A DNA stretch of 64,000 bases from Litchfieldella qijiaojingensis (GTDB taxonomy: Bacteria; Pseudomonadota; Gammaproteobacteria; Pseudomonadales; Halomonadaceae). The stretch covers positions 1 to 64,000 of the forward strand of contig NZ_BMXS01000008.1 of NCBI RefSeq assembly GCF_014651875.1, in the 5' to 3' direction. This document shows, one piece after another, positions 17,165 through 26,511 of the stretch. The notes beneath the pieces were generated by a model. It saw nothing but the letters and a program-made list of their open reading frames with translations, had not been told where the DNA came from and did no database searches. A program made the position numbers and the translations under genes. Position 1 is the stretch's first letter, and each line of letters opens with the position of its first letter.

Positions 17165-19000
17165 TCAAGTGCCAGTCCTTGCCGTGGCATCGACACGCAC
17201 CTGGACGTAGGAACCCGGCGCATCCTCGATGGGTGGGAATCGCTCACCACCAGGCTCGCGGGCCGCGACCCGGCCTCCGCCGTGGCGCTTGAGCCAGTCG
17301 CGCCATTCCGGCCACCAGGAGCCCGGGTGATGGGTGGCCGAGGCCAGCCAGCGCTCGGGATCGCGAGGCAGGCGGCCATAAGACCAGTATCCATACTTCA
17401 GGGAGTCGGCTGGGTTGATGACGCCCGCGATATGGCCCGACCCTCCCAGCAGGAACCTGGGGCGGCTTCCCAGCAGGTGAGCGCCGCGGAAACTGGATTC
17501 CCAGGGCGCAATATGGTCCTTCTCGGTCGCCACGAAGAACGCCGGGGTGCGCACCTTGCCCAGATCAATGGCTTCACCTGCCAGGGAAATACCACCCGGT
17601 TCAGTGAGGCGATTTTCCAGGTACATGTTGCGCAGATAGAAGCTTTGCATGCGCTTCGGCATGCGGGTGGAGTCGGAATTCCAATAGAGCAGATCGAAGG
17701 CCTTGGGGTCGCGGCCAAGCAGATAGTTGTTGATCACGAAGCTCCAGATCAGATCGGCGGACTGCAGCAGATTGAAGGCGTTGGCCAGATGCGTGCCCTC
17801 CAGGTAGCCGCGCTGCTCCATGTGTTGCTCCATGTAGCGGATCTGCTCCTCGTCGATGAACACCTCCAGCGGTCCCACATCACTGAAGTCAAGGAGCGTG
17901 GTGAAGAAGGTGGCACTGCGCACCCGTTCATCGCCCCGGGCGGCCTGGTGCGCCAGGGTGCAGGCCAGCAGGGTACCGCCGATGCAGTAGCCGATGGTGT
18001 TGATCGACGCCTCGCCGGTGATCTCCGTAACGACGTCCATGGCCTTGAGGGTGCCCTCGGTGAGATAGTCGTCGAAGGCCACCTCGGCATAGCGTTCGTC
18101 CGGATTGACCCAGGAGATGACGAAGACGGTCATCCCCTGTTCGACGGCCCAGCGGATGAAGGAGCGCTGCGGGGTCAGGTCGAGGATGTAGAACTTGTTG
18201 ATCCAGGGCGGGACGATCAGCAGCGGCCGGCGGTCGACCGCCTCGGTGGCCGGCGCATATTGGATGAGCTGCATCAGCTCGTTCTGGTAGACGACCTTGC
18301 CCGGGGTCACCGCTATGTTCTTGCCCAGCTCCAGCCCGGCCGAATCGCTCTGCTTGATGCGCAGCAACCCCTCGCCCCGCGCCAGGTCCTCCATCAGGTT
18401 GGCCAGGCCCTGCAGCAGGTTGGCACCGCCGGTGTGCACCGTGGCCTCGATCACCTCCGGATTGCTGGTGGCGAAGTTACTGGGGGCCAGGGCGTCCATC
18501 AGTTGGCGGGCGTAGAACTCGACCTTCACCCGCTCGTCGTGGTCCAGTTCCTCGGTGACCTCATGCACCCCCTTCAACCACTGCTCGGCAGTCAGCTGGT
18601 AGGCCTGGCGCAGCGCATCGAAGAAGAGGTTCTCCTCCCAACCCTTCCCCTTGAAGCGCCGGTCCCGCGGGTCGGGGGCGACAGCCGGTGATGGCGCCTC
18701 GCCAGACAGGCGCCGCGCGGTGTTCTGCCAGAGTGTCGTATAGCCCTGCCACAGCTGCTGCTGGACCTCCAGGGCACGTTGCGGATGGAGCAGGAACTGC
18801 TGGCCCAGGCTGGTGAGCGCCTTGGCCGCGACCGCCGGGTCGGGCAGGGTGAAGAAATCCCCACGCGTCTGACGCTCGAGCCAGCCCTGCCAGGCCCGGG
18901 ACGACCCGGCCGACAATCGCTCAAGGGCCTCGGCATAGCGCCGTGCCAGCTCGTCGGGTTGATCGCCTGGCTTCGGTGACGAAGGTTTCGGGTCATTCAT
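17165..19000 (-). CDS. phaC: Class I poly(3-hydroxyalkanoate) synthase
   Basis: This 611-aa enzyme polymerises (R)-3-hydroxyacyl-CoA into storage polyester. The helical N-terminal domain (about 1-200) contains FKGKGWEENLFFDALRQAY. The alpha/beta-hydrolase core holds the lipase-box variant GYCIGG with catalytic Cys near residue 339, plus PPWINKFYILDL. The acid is in the ATEKDHIAPW block and the His in GGSGHIAGVINP. Length and the single long subunit fit class I (Cupriavidus type) rather than classes II-IV. No phaA, phaB, phasin or depolymerase lies nearby. The HAD phosphatase gene ends 50 bases upstream on the same strand, so cotranscription is possible. Confidence 0.94.
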   Translation of the reverse strand: MNDPKPSSPKPGDQPDELARRYAEALERLSAGSSRAWQGWLERQTRGDFFTLPDPAVAAKALTSLGQQFLLHPQRALEVQQQLWQGYTTLWQNTARRLSGEAPSPAVAPDPRDRRFKGKGWEENLFFDALRQAYQLTAEQWLKGVHEVTEELDHDERVKVEFYARQLMDALAPSNFATSNPEVIEATVHTGGANLLQGLANLMEDLARGEGLLRIKQSDSAGLELGKNIAVTPGKVVYQNELMQLIQYAPATEAVDRRPLLIVPPWINKFYILDLTPQRSFIRWAVEQGMTVFVISWVNPDERYAEVAFDDYLTEGTLKAMDVVTEITGEASINTIGYCIGGTLLACTLAHQAARGDERVRSATFFTTLLDFSDVGPLEVFIDEEQIRYMEQHMEQRGYLEGTHLANAFNLLQSADLIWSFVINNYLLGRDPKAFDLLYWNSDSTRMPKRMQSFYLRNMYLENRLTEPGGISLAGEAIDLGKVRTPAFFVATEKDHIAPWESSFRGAHLLGSRPRFLLGGSGHIAGVINPADSLKYGYWSYGRLPRDPERWLASATHHPGSWWPEWRDWLKRHGGGRVAAREPGGERFPPIEDAPGSYVQVRVDATARTGT

Positions 19001-19050
19001 GGCTCACCCCTTTTCGGGCCCTTCAGCCAATAGCATCGTATGACCAGCGC

Positions 19051-19854
19051 TCACATATCAAGATCGAAGTGCCGGCACAGCATCCTCGCCACCGCCAACT
19101 CGTCATGGCGACCGATGCGCGTCGCCCGTGGTACCTGGCCCGGCAGGTCGGGATGGGCGTTGGCCATCACGAAGGCATGACCGGCGAGATTCAGCATTTC
19201 GGTATCGTTGAGGTTGTCGCCAAACGCCAGGCACTCTCGCGGCGTCAGCCCCAGGACGTCGAGCAGACGCTGCAGTGCCGTGCCCTTGTTGACGCCTTCG
19301 GCCATGACTTCCAGGGAATCGACCATCGAGTAGGTGACATGTAACCGCTCGCCATGGCGAATGCGCACCTCGGCCTCTAGCTTCGAGAGCAGTTCAGGGT
19401 CGCCGATATACAGCACCTTGCCGATCCCGTCGCCATTCAGGGCATCGAGATCCGTGACCCGGTAGCAGAAGCCGGTATGCGCATGCAGTTCGAGCAGTTC
19501 CGGCATGGGCGCGTCGATCAACCAGTCGTCGTCGCTATACAGGTTCAGGCGTATCTCATGTGGGCGCTCGAGGCCGATCAGTTCGCGCACCAGGATCTCG
19601 TCGAGATACCTGGCCGAGAGCAAGGTGTCGTCGGGGCCGTGCAGATAGGCGCCATTGGTGCTGATGATGTGCGCCTCCACACCCAGCTTGTCGCGAATGG
19701 CCAGGATATCCCGGTAGTGACGACCCGAAGCGATGGCCAGATGGTGCCCCTGGCCCGCGAGCGCCTGGAAGGTCTCGATGGTCAACGGATCCAGGTCATG
19801 GTCGGCGTTGAGCAGGGTGCGGTCGAGGTCGGTAACGATCAAGCGGGGCGTCAT
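19051..19854 (-). CDS. Cof-type HAD-superfamily sugar/nucleotide phosphatase (YidA-like)
   Basis: This is a 267-aa HAD hydrolase of subclass IIB. Motif I is VTDLDRTLLN (nucleophile Asp near residue 7). Motif II lies in IASGRHYRD, and motif III/IV in the C-terminal block ECLAFGDNLNDTEMLNLAG. These enzymes dephosphorylate small phospho-sugars such as hexose phosphates. I chose 19854 (MTPRLIVTDLDRTLL) because the family begins directly before motif I; a start at 19881 would add nine residues. It lies between the nag cluster and phaC on the same strand. Substrate is not readable, but sugar phosphate is a reasonable guess. Confidence 0.88.
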   Translation of the reverse strand: MTPRLIVTDLDRTLLNADHDLDPLTIETFQALAGQGHHLAIASGRHYRDILAIRDKLGVEAHIISTNGAYLHGPDDTLLSARYLDEILVRELIGLERPHEIRLNLYSDDDWLIDAPMPELLELHAHTGFCYRVTDLDALNGDGIGKVLYIGDPELLSKLEAEVRIRHGERLHVTYSMVDSLEVMAEGVNKGTALQRLLDVLGLTPRECLAFGDNLNDTEMLNLAGHAFVMANAHPDLPGQVPRATRIGRHDELAVARMLCRHFDLDM

Positions 19855-19917
19855 GCACGGTCCCTGTGGGTAGTCACTCAAGCTCTCAGCCTACCGCATC
19901 TTGGGCACATGACGACA

Positions 19918-19937
19918 GGGGGCGCCCGGGACGCCCC
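19918..19937 (-). terminator. GC-rich hairpin after nagE
   Basis: A nearly perfect GC-only inverted repeat (GGGGCGCCCGGGACGCCCC region) lies just downstream of the nagE stop. It lacks a T tract, so it may act as a 3'-end stabiliser or a weak terminator. Confidence 0.35.
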
Positions 19938-19945
19938 TTACCCTA

Positions 19946-21643
19946 TCACTCTCCTCGCAGCCCGCTGGCCACAGCGGCGGCGCGTTCGCCGAGCAGCACG
20001 TGTACGACGCCCTCCTCGAGCCGCTGCACCCCGTGCGCTCCGAGCCGCTTCAAGGCGTCCTCGTCTAGACCGGTGGAGTCGGCCAAGCGTAACCGCAGTC
20101 GGGTCATGGCCACCACGGCGGCCTCGCGCACGTTGGCCTCGCCACCCAGCGCTCGCTGCCAATCGCCACGCGCCACAGTGTCGATCGGTTCGACGTCGCC
20201 AGTCTGCCTTTCGTTGGCCGCTTTGGGCGTGGAAAGCGTTGCGCCCCATGTTTTCAGGGCAGCACGAATCTCATCGGCGACACTATCGGCGATCGGCCCC
20301 AGGATCACTTGCAAACCACCACCTTGCAGGCGCAGCACACCGCGCGCCCCAAGACGCTTGAGAGCCGCCTCATCGATAGCTGAGACATCCTCGAGCACCA
20401 GGCGCAAGCGGGTGGTGCAAGCCCCAACGCTAGCCAGGTTGGCTGCACCGCCAAGCGCACCGACAAAGGCCGGACCACGTTCGCCAGCGGCTTCCGGTGC
20501 GGCCTGAGCGCCGGCGGTTTCAGGTTCGCGCCCAGGTGTCGGCAAGTCGAAGCGGGCAATGGCCCAACGGAATACGCTGTAATAGAGCGCGAAATAGGCC
20601 AGTCCCACCGGGATCATCAACCAGCCGTTGGTGGACAGCCCGTAGGAGAGCGCATAGTCGAAGGCCCCGGCGGAGAAGGTGAACCCCAGCTTGACGTCGA
20701 GCCAATGCATCAACGCCATCGATATCCCGGTCAGTATCGCGTGCAGACCGTACAGCAACGGGGCCAGGAACATGAAGGTGAACTCGATGGGTTCGGTCAC
20801 CCCAGTTAGGAAGGCGGTCAGTGCCAACGACAGCAGTAAACCACCGACTTGGGCGCGGCGATCACGCGGGGCGGCATGGTACATGGCCAATGCCGCAGCC
20901 GGCAGACCGAACATCATCACCGGGAAGAAACCGGCCATGAAGCTGCCCGCCGAGGGGTCGCCGGCGAAGAAGCGGTTGAGATCGCCGTTGGCGACGGCAC
21001 CCGAGGCCGCCTCGAAGCTGCCGAAGACGAACCATACCAGGCTGTTGAGCACATGGTGCAATCCGGTGACGATCAGCAGGCGGTTGAGTACGCCGTAGAC
21101 GAACAACCCCAACTCGCCGGCATCGATCAGCCACTGCCCCAACGCATCGATGCCATGCTGGACGGAAGGCCAGAGCACGCCGAAGGCCATGCCCAGCAGC
21201 ACCGCGGCGAGCCCCGTGGCGATGGGCACGAAGCGTCGCCCGCCGAAGAAGGCCAGATATTCGGGTAACTGGATGCCCTTGTAGCGGTTGTAGAGCAGCC
21301 CCGCCACGCTGCCGATGATGATTCCCGCCAGCACCCCCATGTCGATCTCGGGGTTCAGCGTCGTCAGCACCGCGTCCAGCACCAGATAGCCGATTACCCC
21401 GGCAAGCCCGGCGGCACCGTTACTGTCATCGGCGAAGCCCACTGCCAGGCCGATGGCGAAGATCAGCCCCAGGTTGGCGAAGATTGCATCGCCGGCGCTG
21501 GCGATGAAGGCGATATCCAGCAGGTCCGGCTGGCCGAGGCGCAACAGCAAACCGGCCACCGGCAACACGGCGATAGGCAGCATCAGGGAACGGCCGAGCT
21601 TCTGCAGCCCGGCCATGATCCGGGAACCGATGGCAGTGGTCAT
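19946..21643 (-). CDS. nagE: N-acetylglucosamine-specific PTS permease, EIIC-EIIB with a second EIIB-like domain
   Basis: This 565-aa permease imports and phosphorylates GlcNAc. EIIC covers about 1-370 (start MTTAIGSRIMAGLQKLGRSL, many membrane segments, EFTFMFLAPLLYGLHAILTG). EIIB-1 (about 395-468) has the phospho-acceptor Cys409 in GACTTRLRL. A second EIIB-like domain (about 485-560) aligns with the first (MTRLRLRL, LKRLGAHGVQRL), but has Ala512 where the Cys should be, so it cannot be phosphorylated in the usual way. It overlaps the EIIA-HPr-EI gene by 4 bases (ATGA). The domain arrangement resembles the Pseudomonas nag permease. Confidence 0.92.
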   Translation of the reverse strand: MTTAIGSRIMAGLQKLGRSLMLPIAVLPVAGLLLRLGQPDLLDIAFIASAGDAIFANLGLIFAIGLAVGFADDSNGAAGLAGVIGYLVLDAVLTTLNPEIDMGVLAGIIIGSVAGLLYNRYKGIQLPEYLAFFGGRRFVPIATGLAAVLLGMAFGVLWPSVQHGIDALGQWLIDAGELGLFVYGVLNRLLIVTGLHHVLNSLVWFVFGSFEAASGAVANGDLNRFFAGDPSAGSFMAGFFPVMMFGLPAAALAMYHAAPRDRRAQVGGLLLSLALTAFLTGVTEPIEFTFMFLAPLLYGLHAILTGISMALMHWLDVKLGFTFSAGAFDYALSYGLSTNGWLMIPVGLAYFALYYSVFRWAIARFDLPTPGREPETAGAQAAPEAAGERGPAFVGALGGAANLASVGACTTRLRLVLEDVSAIDEAALKRLGARGVLRLQGGGLQVILGPIADSVADEIRAALKTWGATLSTPKAANERQTGDVEPIDTVARGDWQRALGGEANVREAAVVAMTRLRLRLADSTGLDEDALKRLGAHGVQRLEEGVVHVLLGERAAAVASGLRGE

Positions 21644-24186
21644 GATGAGATCCTCTCGGGAGTTGTTGTTGTCTCGAATTGAACGCGTTCATACCAATCC
21701 GTCAGGCGCTGGCGCACCGCCTCGCCATCCTCCAGCATCAGCCAGGCGGGTAGTTCGTCGGCCAGGGCCCGGGCATCGAGCTGGCGTAGCGCCGCCTTCA
21801 CCGCCGGCACCCGTGCCGGTTCGACGGAGAGTTCATCGACGCCGAGCGTCACCAGCAATGCCAGGGCCTGGGGGTCACCAGCAGCGGCCCCGCATACGCC
21901 CACCGGACACTTGCCGGCAGCACCATTCACGGTGGCCTGGATCAGCCGCAACACGCCGGGGTGCAAAACATCGGCACGTGCCGCCAGCCCGGGATCCTCG
22001 CGGTCCATGGCCAGGGCATACTGGGTCAGGTCGTTGGTGCCAATAGACAGGAAGTCAGCTTCCTCGGCGAGGCTGGCGGCACACAACGCAGCAGTCGGCA
22101 CCTCGATCATGGCGCCAAGCCTAGGCATGGCAGAAAGTCCCAGTTCCTCGGCAAGCCCTTGCAAGCGACGCCGCACCCAGCGCAGTTCGCCGACATCGCT
22201 GACCATCGGCACCATGATACGCAGGGCTTCCAGTGGTTCGACCTGGAGCAGGGCTCGCAGTTGGGTATCCAGTAATTCGGGATGGCGCTGCCACAGACGC
22301 ACGCCGCGTACGCCCAGGGCCGGATTGGGCGTCTCGGGCAATCTCAAATAGGGCAGCTGCTTGTCGGCACCGATATCCAGGGTACGAATGATCACCGGCT
22401 TGCCGCCTAGCGCCTCGACCGCGGCCTGGTATTCACGCTGCTGATCGTCCTCGTCGGGGGCGCTGTGGCGCTCGAGAAACAGGAATTCGCTGCGCATCAA
22501 GCCAATGCCGTCGGCGCCCTGTTCGGCTGCCAGCCGGGCCTCGGCAGCCGAACCTATGTTGGCGCAGACTTCGATGACGCGCCCATCCAGCGTTGTGGCC
22601 GGCGCCTGGGCGGCTTCACGGGCCTCAAGAGCACGTTTGACGCGATCACGGATACCGGCTTCGACCTCGGCCAGGCGTGTGGCGTCGGGGGCGGGCTCCA
22701 GAAATCCCCGTTCGGCATCGAGTACAGCCCGATCACCATGCGTATCGAGCACTCTTTCGCCCATGGCCACCAGACAGGGAATGCCTCGGGCACGAGCCAG
22801 GATCGCCACATGCGAGGTGGTGCCTCCTCCTGCCAGGCAGATTCCCGCTGGTCGCTCGGAAGCGACCCTGACCAGTTCGGAAGGCGTCAGGTCGCGGGCA
22901 AGCAGGATCGCTCCATCGGGCAGATCGACTTCCTGTTCCACGTCATCGGAAAGCTCGGCCATCACTTGCCGCTGTAGGTCGCGCAGGTCGGCGACCCTCC
23001 CCGCCAGCAAGACATTGCCGCTGGCCATCAGGCGTTCGGCTTCATCATCGAGCGCTTCGCGCCAGGCCTGCCCGGCGCTGCGTCCTGCCCGCAGGCGCGA
23101 TTCGGCGGCGGCAAACAGGTCGGGATCCTCGAGCCAGGCCTGATGGGCGGCGAAGATCTCGGCCTCGGCGACCTGCCCCGACTGCTCGGCACGCCGCAGC
23201 GACGCCTGCAGGGACTCGCCAACTTGGGTCAGTGCCTGGCGCAAACGTGAGCGCTCGGTGGCCTCGCCTTCACCATCGACGGGCACCCGGGGCAACGGCA
23301 GGGTGTAAGGGACCAAGGGGCCCAGTGCCAGTCCGGGGCTTGCCACCAACCCGGGAAGCTGCCCCTCGGCGGCTGCCGGCAAATCGGGCGTGGACGCGCC
23401 TTGAGCGTGCTCGTCCTTTTCCGGCGTGGTCAGCAGCGCCTCGGCCTCATCCAACGCCATTGCGGCATGCTCGCCGCGTGCCGTGAGTGTCAGCCGGCTC
23501 TGTGCGACGAGCCCCAGGTTCATCAGCGCACTCAAGCTTTGGGCATCGGCCGAGCCCTGCTCGACCGTGACCTCGAGCGCTACCGCATGGCGTCGAGCGA
23601 TGGTGCGCAGGCGGGCCGCCGGCCTGGCGTGCAGCCCGGCGGCCAAGGCCAGGGTAAGCTCGCGGCTCAGCACCGGCCCCTCCGCTCGTGCGCCCTCGGT
23701 GCCCCCCGTCTCAACGGCTTCCAGCGTCAATAGTGGTTCGCCGCGACGGATTTGCGTGCCACTGGCAGGCGAATGCGTCGACAGGAGACGCCATCCCGAC
23801 GAGTCGGTAACGATCACGGGGGTGATTAGCGAAGTCGCTTCGCGCGCCAGGCGGTCGACATCGAAGTGGCACAGCGGGTCTCCGGCCCGAACGCGACTGC
23901 CAACTTCGACGCAAAGCTCAATGCCCTGACCATCGAGGTTAACGGTATCCAGACCCAGGTGCAGCAACAGTTCCAGACCACTCTCGGTGCGCAGGGTCAC
24001 GGCGTGACGTGTGCGGGCACACTGTATGACCTCGGCATCACAGGGAGAACAGAGCGTGCTGCCCAAGGGGTCCAGGGCAATGCCCTCACCCAGCGTGCCC
24101 TCGGCGAATACCGGGTCGGGCACCTCGGCAAGCGGGACGATGACACCGTCGACCGGCGCCATCAATGTCAAGGAAGGGGTGGTCAT
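21640..24186 (-). CDS. Multiphosphoryl transfer protein, EIIA(Glc-type)-HPr-EI fusion
   Basis: This is an 848-aa fusion that carries phosphate from PEP to the GlcNAc permease in one polypeptide. EIIA covers about 1-150 with active His76 (LLLHLGLDTVNL). HPr covers about 174-260 with His186 (GLHARPAARL). EI covers about 278-848 with His459 (GGGTTSHVAILARARGIPC) and the C-terminal PEP-binding barrel ending with KCPVGVCGAA, which holds the catalytic Cys. All three phospho-sites are intact. I chose 24186 because GGAG lies 6 bases upstream. It sits between the SIS-domain gene and nagE, as in the Pseudomonas nag cluster, so this PTS does not need general EI/HPr. Confidence 0.95.
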   Translation of the reverse strand: MTTPSLTLMAPVDGVIVPLAEVPDPVFAEGTLGEGIALDPLGSTLCSPCDAEVIQCARTRHAVTLRTESGLELLLHLGLDTVNLDGQGIELCVEVGSRVRAGDPLCHFDVDRLAREATSLITPVIVTDSSGWRLLSTHSPASGTQIRRGEPLLTLEAVETGGTEGARAEGPVLSRELTLALAAGLHARPAARLRTIARRHAVALEVTVEQGSADAQSLSALMNLGLVAQSRLTLTARGEHAAMALDEAEALLTTPEKDEHAQGASTPDLPAAAEGQLPGLVASPGLALGPLVPYTLPLPRVPVDGEGEATERSRLRQALTQVGESLQASLRRAEQSGQVAEAEIFAAHQAWLEDPDLFAAAESRLRAGRSAGQAWREALDDEAERLMASGNVLLAGRVADLRDLQRQVMAELSDDVEQEVDLPDGAILLARDLTPSELVRVASERPAGICLAGGGTTSHVAILARARGIPCLVAMGERVLDTHGDRAVLDAERGFLEPAPDATRLAEVEAGIRDRVKRALEAREAAQAPATTLDGRVIEVCANIGSAAEARLAAEQGADGIGLMRSEFLFLERHSAPDEDDQQREYQAAVEALGGKPVIIRTLDIGADKQLPYLRLPETPNPALGVRGVRLWQRHPELLDTQLRALLQVEPLEALRIMVPMVSDVGELRWVRRRLQGLAEELGLSAMPRLGAMIEVPTAALCAASLAEEADFLSIGTNDLTQYALAMDREDPGLAARADVLHPGVLRLIQATVNGAAGKCPVGVCGAAAGDPQALALLVTLGVDELSVEPARVPAVKAALRQLDARALADELPAWLMLEDGEAVRQRLTDWYERVQFETTTTPERISS

Positions 24187-24232
24187 GATGGACTCCACGA
24201 ATTGTTATTGTGGCCTCTAAGGGACTCGAGAT

Positions 24233-25252
24233 TCAGAGGGTGCGAGTTACCTTGCGCAGATGGCGTGGCCGATCCGGGTCGCTGCCTCGCGCCTCGGCCA
24301 GGCCAGAGACCATCACGTAGAAGCTCTGGATCGTCGATAGCGGTTGCAGATCCTCGTGACCGGTATCGGTCAGTGTCAGGTGACGCTCGGCCACGCTGGC
24401 ATCGGCGGCCAGCAGAACCCGGGCCCCGACCTCCTTCAGCCAGGCGGCGAGTTCCAGCAAACCCGCCTGCTCGGGCCCCGTTGGGGCAAAGACCAACACG
24501 GGGTAGTTCGGCCCGATTAGCGCCATGGGGCCGTGACGCACCTCGGCCCCACTGAACGGTTCGGCCTGGATGCCGCAGGTTTCCTTGAACTTGAGCGCCG
24601 CCTCCTGGGCAATGGCCAGGCCGGCACCGCGCCCGACCACCATCAGGCGATCGACCTCGGCCAGGGCCTCGATCGCCGTCGACCAGTCCTGACGGGTGGC
24701 GTCCGATAGCCGCTCCGGCAGGCCAGCAAGCGCTTCCTGCAAGCGCAGATCCTGATTCCATAGCGCCAGCAACTGAGTACTGGCCGATAGCGTCGCCAGG
24801 TAGCTCTTGGTCGCGGCCACGCTTTTTTCCTCGCCAGCAAACAGTGGCACCTCGATATCACTGACCGCGGCCAACGGCGATTCGGGAGTGTTCACCAACG
24901 CCAGCGTGCGAGCGCCTCCGGCGGCCAATGCCTGCTGGGTAGCGACCAAGTCAGGACTCTGGCCGGACTGGGAAATCGCCACCGCCAACTGGCCCTGCAA
25001 TTGCCAGGGCGCCCGGGCCAGTGTGGTCAGCGACGGCGGCAACGAGGCCACCGGGATGCCACGACTCTTCATACACAGGTAGGCAAAGTAGCTGGCGGCA
25101 TGGTCCGAACTACCGCGCGCCACGGTGACCGCGCCGCGCGGGTTGGTCAGCCGCAAGTGCTCGCCGAGTTCGGCAAGCATGGGCCGGTTGCGCTCCAGTT
25201 GCCCCCGTATGCGCTCCGGGGCATTTCGCGCTTCATCGAGCATCAGTGACAT
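24233..25252 (-). CDS. SIS-domain glucosamine-6-phosphate deaminase/isomerase (GlmS-like, NagB-II type)
   Basis: This is a 339-aa protein with two SIS domains (about 30-165 and 190-320) and no glutaminase domain. Sugar-phosphate-binding blocks include VARGSSDHAASYFAYLCMKS (near 45) and ISQSGQSPDLVATQQAL (near 94), then VVGRGAGLAIAQEAALKFKE (near 200) and FSGAEVRHGPMALI. In nag clusters lacking classical NagB, this protein type converts glucosamine-6-phosphate to fructose-6-phosphate plus ammonia. It overlaps nagA by 20 bases, with AAGGAG ahead of its start, so translation is coupled. Confidence 0.87.
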   Translation of the reverse strand: MSLMLDEARNAPERIRGQLERNRPMLAELGEHLRLTNPRGAVTVARGSSDHAASYFAYLCMKSRGIPVASLPPSLTTLARAPWQLQGQLAVAISQSGQSPDLVATQQALAAGGARTLALVNTPESPLAAVSDIEVPLFAGEEKSVAATKSYLATLSASTQLLALWNQDLRLQEALAGLPERLSDATRQDWSTAIEALAEVDRLMVVGRGAGLAIAQEAALKFKETCGIQAEPFSGAEVRHGPMALIGPNYPVLVFAPTGPEQAGLLELAAWLKEVGARVLLAADASVAERHLTLTDTGHEDLQPLSTIQSFYVMVSGLAEARGSDPDRPRHLRKVTRTL

Positions 25253-26354
25253 GATGATCTCCTTCGATACGCCGCCCCTCCACGTAGACGGCCTGCAGGT
25301 TCAGGTCGGTATCCAGCACCACCACATCGGCGAAGGCGCCGGGAACCAGGCGCCCACGATCGGTGAGCCCCAGGAAGTCGGCCGGGTAGCGCGACAGGCG
25401 CCGCGAGGCTTCATCCAGCGACAGTCCAATGCTCACCAGATTGCGCAGCGCCTGATCCATGGTCAGGGTACTGCCGGCGAGCGTGCCATCGGCCAGGCGC
25501 ACGCCGCCCAGGCACTTGGTCACCGTCTGCTCGCCAAGGCGGTAGTCCCCGTCAGGCATACCGGCCGCGGCGGTGGAGTCGGTGACAGCATAAAGGTGGG
25601 GAATGCAACGCAGCGCAGCGCGAATGGCACCGGGATGGACGTGTAGTAGATCGGGAATCAACTCGGCGTAGTCGGCATGCGCCAGGGCGGCGCCGACCAT
25701 ACCCGGCTTGCGGTGGTGAAGTCCGGTCATGGCGTTGAACAGATGCGTAAAACCGCAGGCCCCATGTTCGAGGGCCGCAACGCCCTCCTCATAGCTGCCC
25801 AGGGTATGACCGAGTTGCACGCGCACCCCACGCCCCGTGAGATGGCGAATCAGCTCCAAGTGTCCGGACAGCTCGGGTGCCAAGGTCATCAGACGAATCG
25901 GCGCCAGTCTGAGCAGTTCATCGATCTCCCCGATCATGCCTGGGCGGGCATGAGCTGGCTGGGCACCGAGCTTTCCGGGATTGATATAGGGACCTTCCAG
26001 ATGCACACCCAACACTCGCGCGGCATCGGCAGGTGGCGCCTGCATATAGGTGTCGATTGCATCCAGGACACGACGGATCTCGGCGTCCGGCGCCGTCATG
26101 GTGGTGGCCAGCAAGCCAGTGGTGCCGAAACGGGCATGGGTACGTGCCAGCGTCTCCAGCGCCTGGCCGCCTTCCATGGTATCGGCACCGCCACCGCCGT
26201 GAACGTGCAGGTCGATGAACCCCGGCAGGATCCGCAGGTGGTCGTTGGCATCGGGATCGCACAGCTCACCATCGAGGCGAGTAATGCACCCGTTCTGCCA
26301 GCTCAGTTCGCCGAGCCGCCAGCCGTCTAGTGTGAGGATATTTCCGTAGAGCAT
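25233..26354 (-). CDS. nagA: N-acetylglucosamine-6-phosphate deacetylase
   Basis: This 373-aa amidohydrolase removes acetate from GlcNAc-6-phosphate, the first cytoplasmic step after NagE. It starts MLYGNILTLDGWRLGELSWQ. Metal- and substrate-binding blocks are PGFIDLHVHGGGGADTM (near 48), HLEGPYINPGKLGAQ (Glu near 130), GFTHLFNAMTGLHHR (near 205) and the catalytic Asp in VTDSTAAAGMPDG (near 275). It is the first structural gene after nagR, separated from it by a 145-bp inverted-repeat element. The ribosome site is GGAGGGA. Confidence 0.95.
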   Translation of the reverse strand: MLYGNILTLDGWRLGELSWQNGCITRLDGELCDPDANDHLRILPGFIDLHVHGGGGADTMEGGQALETLARTHARFGTTGLLATTMTAPDAEIRRVLDAIDTYMQAPPADAARVLGVHLEGPYINPGKLGAQPAHARPGMIGEIDELLRLAPIRLMTLAPELSGHLELIRHLTGRGVRVQLGHTLGSYEEGVAALEHGACGFTHLFNAMTGLHHRKPGMVGAALAHADYAELIPDLLHVHPGAIRAALRCIPHLYAVTDSTAAAGMPDGDYRLGEQTVTKCLGGVRLADGTLAGSTLTMDQALRNLVSIGLSLDEASRRLSRYPADFLGLTDRGRLVPGAFADVVVLDTDLNLQAVYVEGRRIEGDHHVTDAR

Positions 26355-26366
26355 CTATCCCTCCCA

Positions 26367-26511
26367 AGGTTTTGTCCGAAAAGGCGCCGAGCGATGGCCA
26401 GACAAGGCAAAAATCAGCGAAACAGCGGAGTTTACGTGTGGGGTAAATGAGCATGTTGAGCTGATTTTTAACGCCGTATGGGCGAGCGCAGGCAGTTTTC
26501 GGATAAAACCT
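26367..26511. repeat. 145-bp element with terminal inverted repeats
   Basis: The ends AGGTTTTGTCCGAAAA (26367-26382) and TTTTCGGATAAAACCT (26496-26511) are inverted copies matching at 15 of 16 positions. Inside, AAAAATCAGC and GCTGATTTTT form a 10-bp perfect stem around a GTGGGGTAAATG core. The right end overlaps the last two bases of the nagR stop codon, and the left end lies 13 bases before nagA. It codes for nothing. Its internal landmarks (CGAGC, CAAGGC, CGGAG, GGGGTA, AACGC, GAGCGCAGGC) occur in the same order as in the element at 294-435. Confidence 0.65.
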
